This document shows positions 13,231 to 20,754 of a stretch of 20,754 nt of DNA, one piece after another. The DNA is taken from assembly GCA_001632435.1 (NCBI GenBank), contig KV424179.1, positions 1-20,754 on the forward strand, given 5' to 3'. The DNA is from Calocera cornea HHB12733. Taxonomy: Eukaryota > Basidiomycota > Dacrymycetes > Dacrymycetales > Dacrymycetaceae. The position numbers were made by a program, and so were the translations under genes. How positions within the stretch are numbered: the stretch's first letter is position 1; each line of letters opens with the position of its first letter. The notes under the pieces are model-generated. The model did not search any database. It was given only the letters and a program-made list of their open reading frames with translations, and was not told the DNA's origin.

Positions 13231-13550
13231 AGCCTGATCGAGACAGCGGCGAGGGCATCTGCGACGCCGACGCGCTCGCAATGTCCAAGGATGGCGGGCC
13301 GATCCCCGGGTTCGACGACGTCGTCACGCCGGGATGCGAGACCTGGCGACTGGGCCGCATCGATCAAGAGTATGGTATCATCACCGGGAGAGGGCAAGAC
13401 GGGCAAATAGCTGGTTGTAGGCTCGATGCTGCAGGCCGTTGGTCAGCATTCGTGCTTGACCAGCGCTTGCGTCCCGTGGTACTACCTCGTGGCTTCGAGC
13501 GAGGGCGATGGCAAAACGGTCGTCGATGTATGGATGCCTTGGAAGCTTAA
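13231..13550 (+). pseudogene. decayed 3' fragment of a second D-serine dehydratase-like gene
   Basis: This segment is clearly similar at the DNA level to 9700-10013 of the intact gene. It spells the same CDAGALAMSKD, GPIPGF, DVVTPG, WRLGRI, GQHSCLTSAC and WMPW stretches, but only when reading frames are switched. A small deletion lies near 13386-13392, where the intact gene encodes FTRVEG, and the GKE codon has become TAG (13408-13410). The N-terminal two thirds of the gene, including the PLP-lysine region, are absent. The zinc-ligand His-Ser-Cys codons are still readable. It is a dead partial copy, lying between halogenase 2 and MFAP1. Confidence 0.85.
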
Positions 13551-13602
13551 CTGCCAGAGGTCAAAATCGATCAACGACGATGGGAGACGGAGCTTACAGG
13601 AA

Positions 13603-15419
13603 TCAATACACACGCCTCCGCTTATCTCTCTCCCTTTCCCTGTCCAGATCTTCCCGGCTACGATCTCTCCGCCGGTATGCATCCCTCGCACCCGGATCCC
13701 TCTCCCGCTCATCGCGACCTCGGTAGTCGTCCTCTCGCCGACGTGGAGGGGAGAACGACCCAGATCTCGACCTGGACCTCCTGAACCCACGGTCGTCCGA
13801 CCGTCGCCCAGCTGCTCTGTCACGACCCTGCTCGCCCTCCCGGTATCGCTCTCGGTAGCGCTCTCGGGTTGGGTCGCGGTCGTCGTTCGGTCGCCGATCC
13901 TGCTGACGATCATCACGATCTCGTGATGCCCCCCACTTTGATGGGCCGACCTCGCGTGAGTTCGCACCGGAAGTCTCGGGGCCGCCCCTCGCCAATTGTG
14001 GACAATCTATGATGTCCACTTAGTATGGGGCTTCCAATGAAAGATCACAATGGCGCACCTTTCTTCAGATGTGGCCCACCGCAGACGAAGCAGCCCGACC
14101 CCTGTCCATTCTGCCCCATCGGGCCTGACTTGCTCTTGGACGGAGCCCCTCCGAATCCCCCATTCCCAACCGTTGTGTCCTGGTCGAGCAAATGCGTGTA
14201 CTTCGTCTGTGAGCGCTTCCCGAAGTTCTTCACTTGCATGACCTTGGGCAAGACAGACACGTCGACGGTCGATTCGGTCGCCTCCGTATAGTCGTGCCGT
14301 TTGAGCACCTCCGAATCCTGGTGGTGCGATCAGTACACAGTCTGTCCTAGCACAAGCAGCTTGCATACCTGATGAAATGCCCCCTTATGCCAGTACTTCT
14401 GCAGGAACTTCTGCTGCCCCTTCGGCTTTTCCTCCCTAAGCTTCTTGGCCCGCTCCAAATCCTCCTTGAGCCGCTGCTCCTCGGGCATCGCCCGCCGTCT
14501 CTCCACTTCCTCCCGCTCACGTTCACGCTCCAGTTGCTCTTCCTTGTCCCGCTTTATGCGCTCAAGCTCTCGCAGCCGCCAGGCTTCGAACTCGGCTTCG
14601 GGGTCGAGGCCGTCGGTGTCGTCAACGTCGGGCACAAGCTCGGTTGCGTCCTCTGAACATTGATCAGTTGTATACTCAGTGTAAGATATGATATCACGCA
14701 CTCTCGGCCAGCTCGCGCTTGATGCTCTCCGCAACGAGGGCCTTGCTGAGCTTCCGGCGCTCCTCCTCCTCCTTCTCCCGCTTCCGCAGCGCCTCCTCAG
14801 AGTTCTGCGACTCCTGCTCAAGCTCCTGAATCGTTTCCCGGCCGCGTCTACAGGGCGTACATAATCAGAAATATGGACATGGAAGGCAAGGCAAGGGGAC
14901 ACGTACTTGGGGACGAAGACGGGGCGGAACATGATTTTTGGTTGTGGCGCTTCCTCCTCGCTCTCCTCTTCGCTGGACTAGCCGAGAAGTCAGCATCCTG
15001 GCATACAAGTCGAAGAAAATCGCACGCACTTCCTCCTCACCCTCATCCTCATCCTCATCCGCCTCTTCCTCCTCCTCGTCACTCTCCGCCTCCGCCTCCA
15101 TCAAGGTCCTCCCCACCTCCTCCCGCCCATCAACGAGCACCCTCCCCTGCACGATCTCCGTCCTCCCAATCCTGACCCCGAGCGCCTTTCCCGGCGCGGC
15201 GCGCCTGAGCGCAGCCTGTGGGTCCACAGCCAGCTCATCCCTCCCGATCTCCTCGTCTTCCTCTTCCTCCCGCGCCTGCGCCTGCTCCTGCTCAGGCTGT
15301 TCGTCCGACTCGTCGTCGGACAAAGCGGCAGCGTCGACCCCCTTCGGCGCTTTGCCCTTGTAGTAGCGGTGTGCGGGGCGCGCGAGGCGCGGCGCTGTGG
15401 GCCGCTTGGCGGTCGACAT
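13603..15419 (-). CDS. MFAP1: MFAP1 family spliceosomal protein with zinc knuckle and RS-rich tail
   Basis: Component of the spliceosomal B complex. Exons: 15419-15030, 14977-14907, 14847-14702, 14652-14369, 14317-14059, 14006-13603. Total 1554 nt, 517 residues. The first 150 residues are rich in acidic runs. [11 protein letters not shown] then opens the conserved MFAP1 C-terminal domain, followed by a long charged helix ([15 protein letters not shown]), [12 protein letters not shown], and [27 protein letters not shown] near residues 320-346. These match human MFAP1 closely. Beyond the point where the animal protein ends there is a [13 protein letters not shown] zinc-knuckle-like motif (C373, C376, H380, C385), split by the last intron, and a tail of about 130 residues rich in Arg, Asp, Glu and Ser ending RRRVY. 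Expected in the nucleus. Confidence 0.96.
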
Positions 15420-15736
15420 GCGTGTCTGGAGGATGGGAGGTCGACGTGTGCGTGTGATGAGTGGGCGAGGGTGAGGAGGGCAGGTGGCGCAGGCGCGTAA
15501 CAGGACGATCGGCGTCACGCATCCGAGTTGCCTATAACGCCGATGGCCATCTCCGACCGTGTGCAACGAACGACTCAGGCTTCTCAGCTGAACGTTACCA
15601 CCCTCCGCCCACTGCACCCAATGCGCTTTTAGCATTTAATCATAATTAACCTCCTCCAGGTCTAGGTATACAACGCCCCACTCCACTCCCAAGGTATACA
15701 TTATCTACCTCCCAGGCCCGCTGGCCCTCACGGCGG
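15420..15736. other. intergenic region between MFAP1 and the oxidase gene
   Basis: Holds the MFAP1 promoter and the 3' region of the oxidase gene. No additional gene supported. Confidence 0.4.
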
Positions 15737-17746
15737 CTACAGCGCCTTCAACCGCTCCCTCTCCTCCCGGCCCATCCAGAGCCTGTACCACCCGAGCACC
15801 GCCAGATCCTGCACGAGCCACGCGTAGATCTGCGTCTTCTCCCGTGCGCCGCGGGCCCAGTCGCTCGCGACTTCCGCAGGAGACCAGCACGCGGCGGACG
15901 GGAGCTGCAGCTCGTGCTCTTGCCCGGACTGTCGAGGCGCGGGCCGGGACCGCTGCACGATCCCGTCGACGACGAGCTCGGCGCTCTGCACGCAGCCTTC
16001 GAGCAGGGGTATCCCTCCCCCGACCCAAGAACCAACGAGCCAGACCCCCTGCGCCCCGCCGCGGCCCTGCGCCCTGCCCGCCGCGCGGACCTCGCGCCCG
16101 CGCCAGCGCGTGCGGCGCACGTCCAGCAGCTGTCGCTCGATCGCGGCCTTGCTCGGGAGGTCTACGTACGCACGCGCGAAGACCGTGCGGGCGAGGACGT
16201 GCTGCTCTGGGATGTGCAGGCCGGGCACGGGCAGCGCGTTCGTCGTCTGGTACACGGGCGGCTGGGAGGGGTGTGTGCAGGCCGGGAGGGGGACGACGTG
16301 CGTGGCCATTATCGGCTGCTTGCGCGCCCCGGCCGCGGCCGTGCGCTCCTCTGCGGTCCCCGCGTGCGGGGTGGAGAACGTGACGAGGTTGAGGTCCCGC
16401 TCGTCTGCCGCATCGATCGGGAGGAGCCCCGGCCAGGTGTGCGTGACGACCTCTGCACGGGCCTGGGGGACGAGCCGCGCGCACTGCTGCAGCGCTCTGA
16501 CCTCCCCCTCGGGCGAGTCGGAGAAGAGCAGGCCGTCGAGCAGATGGGCGGCGAAGTGCGCCTGGGTGGCAAGGACGACGTGTGCGAAGCCCTCGTGCGT
16601 GCCTGTCGAGGTGACGAGGTCCGTGAGCCCCGTCTTCCACGAGCGGGAGAGCGAGGCCACGGAGCACGAGAGGTGGATCTGCGCCTCGGGGAGGTCCTTC
16701 GTTATCCGGCTGATGACCTGCGCGGACCCGCCAGGGACGGTATAGTGGTGCGTGCCGATGGTGAGGTAGATGTACTCTGCGGCGACGGATCAGCATCAGC
16801 ATCACGCCGCACGCTGATGAGAGGACAGGGGGCGCACCGAGGATCTCCTCCGCGGGGTAGCGCCACACGTCCTCTGTTGCGCATGTGCAGACGGCCGAGA
16901 AAAGGGGCACAACGACCTCGTCCATCATTGCGTCCCAGCGCGTGCCTGCGCCGAGCCAGCGCATGAGGGCGTTGCGCGGGCGGCGCGTGTCGCTCCACTG
17001 CCTGAGGGTCGTCTGTGGCTCGGGCCTGAACACGGGGAACGACAGGAGGAGGATGTATGCGTTCAGGACGAGCAGCCACAGGCACGTGCTCACGAACGTC
17101 GACAGGTTGAACGCGGCCGCCCGGCTCCATTTCCAGAGCGACTCGACGTCGTGTCCCTTCAGAGGGGGGATGCGGAGCTCGGCGGGCAGGCCTAGCCCGC
17201 GCGTCCCGTTCGCGCCGTTGTGCAGGAGTTTGGTGCGCAAGCGGTCTCTGCTCGTGCTCATGCTGGGACTGCTGGGATCGGAGCTGGAGCTGAGCTTGGG
17301 GCTGGGGAGGAGGGCGAGCGGGGAGAGGTAGGAGAAGGAGTAGGAGAAGTCGCGCACTTCGGGCGTGATGCCGAGGGACTCGTAGAGCGCCATGAGGCGC
17401 ACGTAGTAGCCGCCCTGGAAGGAGCGCATCGGCACGTCGATGTGCACATCCTGCACTAGCACCTTCTCCCCTTTGGTTACGGGCACGGGGACGACGACGG
17501 AGGCCGAGTCCATCCCGATCTGGTCTGCCTGTGCGAGGGTGCATCAGCGAGGCGTCGGGGGCGAGGACGAGGGAGGCGCACCTGCTCGAAGATGTGCACG
17601 TCGAAGTTCCCTGACGGGTGCTTGTTGAGCAGGTAGGCGGCTGTGAGGCCCGCGAGGCCCGAGCCGACGACGGCGACCTTGACTCGGGGGCTGTCATCCA
17701 TCTCCTGGTGGGCGGCGAGGAAGGTGCGGGACGAGGAGGAGGGCAT
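15737..17746 (-). CDS. FAD-dependent amine-oxidase-like oxidoreductase
   Basis: Exons: 17746-17582, 17528-16838, 16776-15737. Total 1896 nt, 631 residues; introns are 53 and 61 nt and keep the frame. Residues 23-37 (VKVAVVGSGLAGLTA) form the N-terminal FAD-binding Rossmann motif, followed by YLLNKHP and an acidic strand end at HIFEQ. A motif with YIYLTIGTHHYTVPGGSAQVI begins exon 3, and GVWLVGSWVGGGIPLLEGCVQSA near 530-552 is the C-terminal FAD-binding signature of the flavin amine oxidase/NAD(P)-binding group. A strongly hydrophobic stretch at about 198-222 (LWLLVLNAYILLLSFPVF) could be a membrane anchor. Start choice is between Met1 and Met16; both keep the FAD motif. Substrate unknown. Very high GC here creates long false frames on the other strand. 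Confidence 0.87.
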
Positions 17747-18641
17747 TGTGTCCTGCTTAGCCAGTAAGGAGGACGGGGAGTGCGGCGGGCGTGTGTATGT
17801 ATGCCGCGATGTGCAGGGGGTAGGCGAGGGAAGATCGGCGATCTGGAGCCGGCGTGGTGGGTTATAAGAGAATGCGGGTGCGCTTCCCTCGTCCTCGTTG
17901 GCCGTCGGGTGGTCGCCGTCAGGAAGTGGACTCGGGCGGAATGAGGCCGATGATCAGCATTCACCGGCGGGCGTGCATCGCCGTACGCAGCAGCCGTGTA
18001 TGCTGTTCGCAATGCGACTGGCGCGGGAGGGTGCGAAGGTGGAGATGGAGAATGTGCTGTATATGCGCCCCCCGGCCAAGGGTGCCAAGGCACCTGACGC
18101 GACCTCGACCGACGCGCAAATCGCCCGCCGGAATGTGGATGCCGTACACCGGTCGGTCAGCGCCGTCTGGTGCAGAAGCCGCGCGAGGGAGCGTCCGACC
18201 CCCCACCCCCACCCACCGGCCCAATCGCAGTCGACAGGCGCGTGTATGCGCATACACGCCCCCTACTGCTCCAGGGGATATTCTGCTGGACGTCCCGGCG
18301 GAATCAGATAGTCAAATAAGACGATAATCTGCTTCTCTCCGCCCTCCACCCTGCTGAAGGGTAGGCGGCCCCTTGCCGAAATCTATGTATGCTGGAAACT
18401 GCCGGAGCCGGGCCGGGAGGGAGTCGGCGTTGTGGTTGTTGCTTATCTTTCCATTTGTGGACGCTACAGTGATTCAATCAAATAATGAGATTGCACAATG
18501 AATGGGTTCGATATTTGCAGCGCTGTATTACTATTGGTGACATGTACTCATTCACGTAGCAATCGCATTAGATGGTACCTCTTCTCATCGCGAGGCGTAC
18601 CGGTGTGTGCAAATCGTCTTGTTCGATTGTGTCGCAAGGAC
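17747..18641. other. long intergenic region upstream of the oxidase gene
   Basis: About 900 nt with no supportable gene. A TTATAA at about 17863-17868 is a candidate TATA box for the oxidase gene, about 115 nt before its ATG. Frames longer than 90 codons occur, but they have biased composition and no domain. Confidence 0.4.
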
Positions 18642-18796
18642 GACCTCGTCAATCTTCATCCTCTCTCCCGCCCAGGGAGACCTCGTCAATCTTCATCCTA
18701 CTCCCCACCAGGGAGACCTCGTCAATCTTCATCCTACTCCCCACCAGGGAGACCTCGTCAATCTTCATCCTACTCCCCACCAGGGAGACCTCGTCG
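18642..18796. repeat. 36-bp tandem repeat (minisatellite), about 4.3 units
   Basis: Units: 18642-18678 (37 bp, divergent second half), then 18679-18714, 18715-18750 and 18751-18786, which are identical 36-bp copies, then a 10-bp partial unit. Each unit begins GACCTCGTCAATCTTCATCC. There are no unique spacers. The array lies 16 bp past the stop codon of the neighbouring minus-strand gene. Because the period is a multiple of three and stop-free, several frames are open through it, for example a 12-residue MKIDEVSLVGSR unit on the minus strand. Open frames here are therefore not evidence of coding. Confidence 0.95.
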
Positions 18797-18811
18797 ATGT
18801 GCCTCTCTATC

Positions 18812-20665
18812 TCATTCCGCGTATGCTGCGGTCTCTGTACACCGCTGCCACTCATAGAGGTCTCCAGCGTCGTCTTCGGGGAGCTGTCGAGCCGCAGCTG
18901 AATCGGCTGGCCAACCCTTTCTGTCCGATTCGTATATTTGCTTCAGCAAACTGCCAACAATGTCAGTGAGATAACGAACTTCGTAAGTTGGCTTACTTGT
19001 GAATCAGGTTCTTGTCGTGATTCATCGCGTCCTCAATCCCTCGAAGACACTGGTCTAGATACATCCAATAGACCGTTGGAATATTCTGCAGTTTGTTCGT
19101 GAAATCATCGATCACTTTCTGGCCGGCGTTGGCTGAGTGAAAGCGCAAAGTTGCGCGCTGAAACAATTATTAGGAAGTGCTGCGCGTCCGTCTCCGCTGA
19201 AAGCACGCACCATAAAAGCTAAGCGCACCCAGTGAGCTGTGGTAAACTTGAATGGGGCACCGGATAGAACAAGAGCTTTTCTCGCCATCAGTAAAGGTTG
19301 GTCGAGGGTTTTATCCAGCTGTAAAGAGTGTCATCGACACGCTCGCTCAGGCAGGAATTGCGTACCTTGTCCACCATCCACTTTTTTCGGTCAGATACCT
19401 GGGTGGAGATGAGAGTTCTCAAAATATCTTCTTTTGCCGCGGTCGAGTAGACATGTGCTGGCACCTTCAAACGCTCCTGATGCTTGCGCACATGGCCCTG
19501 TGTGTTGTATGCGAACCGACTTAGCACCACATGCGTACATCGACCACTGCTCTACTGACCTGCACCGCTTGGAATATTCCCTTCGCATAGTTCGCGCAGC
19601 CAGGATTCATCAGCCAACAGTATAGCTCCTTGCGAATCTCTTTCTTCATGGTGTAAATCAGCAGCGACTTCCCAGCTCTGGTCTCCTGCTTACCCTGGTT
19701 TCGCTCGTCGGCGTCCATTTGTCTTCAGCGCTGGCTTTCATCACCTCGCTACATTCCAACATCGCCATGGAGTAGCCCATTATGTATATTTCTCGGACTC
19801 GGGGATCGGACTGGGCCAATACTGAGCCATACACCGCATAGAAGTGACTTTGAAACACTCACTTCTTTAGCGAACTGTTTCAACAGCTCGCGGTTTGGGT
19901 TGCCGAGCTTGCACAATACTGCGACTCTGCCTGCAACATCGGCGTAGTTTCTTGATATTGCCGAGTTCGGTCGGTCTGGCTGAGTCGACGATGCTCGTGG
20001 TGCTCTTCTATTCTGGTGGTGAGCTCCACCTTCACGTCTTTGAAAATCTCATTCAGCGGCGCTCCCCTCTTCACAGCATAGAAACACTCAACTCGTCAAC
20101 ACCGGCACCTTCTCCTTCAGACTCCAGTCTAGTCCGTGGTCGTTTCTCCGACAACCCATGCCTCGGGTTCCTCTCTTCCCTCTCAGTGTTGTTGGCCTGC
20201 ATCGCTAAGTCATCCTCCTCTAGCTCATCCGATATGTCCAGTCGTCTCCGCGCTGGTACGACCGGCCGAGGAAGGGTTACCGTATCTCGAGGCGGCGTGG
20301 ACAACTCTCGCGTATTGTCCGTCTGTCGTGCGGCCAGCTGCTCCTGGAAGTCACGCATGAAAGCCGGCATCTTGTGTGCCGCGATCCAGGCGTCAATCTC
20401 TAAACAAGTACTTTCAGTTCGATGTCTGTCTCATGCGCCAGTACTTAGCTCAATAGACCGATTACTCTGCTGTTGTTTTCGATAACATTGAGTAATAACG
20501 ACCTCAGCGTGGATGAGAGAGCAAAGCAGAGGGTGCAGAAAAGTCCAAAGCGGGAAGAAGTCAACACGGAGTCAGATAGGCACTTCTCACGTGGTTATCT
20601 TTGATGGTGAGTTTCGCGTGTTCAATAACTCCCTTGCACTCCGTTCGGTCCTCGTTACTCTTCAT
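18812..20665 (-). CDS. uncharacterised multi-exon protein, basidiomycete type
   Basis: A chain of ten exons keeps one frame to a TGA at 18814-18812: 20665-20568, 20502-20459, 20399-20075, 20037-19863, 19810-19745, 19694-19560, 19497-19366, 19318-19211, 19157-18997, 18950-18812; about 460 residues. Introns are 37-65 nt. The exon 3/4 junction is uncertain: a second solution with a 58-nt intron (20087-20030) also keeps the frame. The start is also uncertain, because the frame stays open upstream into the 36-bp repeat at the window edge. Recognisable pieces are ECKGVIEHAKLTIKDN, a Ser/Pro/acidic disordered middle, VAVLCKLGNPNRELLKQFAKE, a Cys/Lys-rich helical stretch (IRKELYCWLMNPGCANYAKG) and a helical C-terminal half. 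There is no signal peptide or enzyme motif. The opening segment faintly resembles DUF6532-type proteins of Agaricomycetes; I would not assign a function. Confidence 0.7.
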
Positions 20666-20698
20666 CTCACCCGAGTGGCTTGGAGTCCATCGACGGGT

Positions 20699-20754
20699 GA
20701 CCTCGTCAATCTTCATCCTACTCCCACCGAGGGAGACCTCGTCAATCTTCATCC
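20699..20754. repeat. second copy of the 36-bp repeat at the window edge
   Basis: One full 36-bp unit (20699-20734) and the first 20 bp of another, cut by the window end. The core GACCTCGTCAATCTTCATCC is identical to that of the array at 18.64-18.80 kb. The distal half differs slightly (ACCGAGGGA in place of ACCAGGGA). It lies just upstream of the uncharacterised gene. Confidence 0.93.

Noticed and set aside
13426..13926. Plus-strand 166-residue frame across the dehydratase relic
   Set aside because: Its first part is the relic read in one surviving frame and the rest is antisense of the MFAP1 RS-rich exon.
15844..17459. Long plus-strand frames opposite the oxidase gene
   Set aside because: Arg/Ala/Gly-rich shadows of very GC-rich coding sequence; no domains and no splice logic.
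18504..18520. GGTTCGAT resembling a tRNA B box
   Set aside because: No matching A box, stems or acceptor pairing around it.
18642..18796. CRISPR-like regular repeats
   Set aside because: Units are directly adjacent with no spacers, and the genome is eukaryotic; this is a minisatellite.
19811..19862. Apparent frameshift in the uncharacterised gene after LLKQFAKE
   Set aside because: A 52-nt intron with GTGAGT donor and CCCAG end restores phase 0, so no frameshift is needed.

Overview
The window looks like a GC-rich nuclear locus of a mushroom-forming basidiomycete (Agaricomycetes, most likely a Polyporales-type wood decayer). The reasons are dense genes, many very short introns (37-72 nt; almost all GT-AG, with CTNAN-like branch sites), mushroom-type cysteine-rich metallothioneins, and protein families typical of that group. 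All multi-exon models below were assembled by hand. Splice phases close in frame for every main gene, and protein similarity to named families is from memory.

Layout. (1) 0-3.6 kb: three mushroom-type metallothionein genes, one on the minus strand at the left edge and two on the plus strand, plus a proline-rich reading frame. The metallothioneins have first coding exons of only 6-9 nt, so simple reading-frame scans miss them. (2) 3.86-5.87 kb, minus: CWC27, the spliceosomal cyclophilin, in ten exons including an 18-nt microexon that appears to use a GC-AG intron. (3) 6.3-13.6 kb: an accessory-looking island. It holds flavin-dependent halogenase 1 (plus), a zinc/PLP D-serine dehydratase-like enzyme (plus), flavin-dependent halogenase 2 (minus, same exon plan as copy 1), a short orphan frame with a signal peptide, and a decayed fragment of a second D-serine dehydratase-like gene. 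(4) 13.6-15.4 kb, minus: MFAP1, a second spliceosome component, carrying a zinc knuckle and an RS/RD-rich tail. (5) 15.7-17.75 kb, minus: an FAD-dependent amine-oxidase-like protein. (6) 18.6-20.75 kb: a ten-exon uncharacterised gene on the minus strand, bracketed on both sides by copies of the same 36-bp minisatellite.

How the parts may work together. Two conserved splicing genes (CWC27 and MFAP1) frame the halogenase island. The island's pairing of two halogenases with an amino-acid-acting PLP enzyme, and the relic of a second such enzyme, suggests a small duplicated and rearranged metabolic module. Its substrate and product cannot be read from the sequence. The metallothioneins are probably an independent metal-tolerance cluster. 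No tRNA, rRNA, CRISPR array or recognisable transposase was seen.
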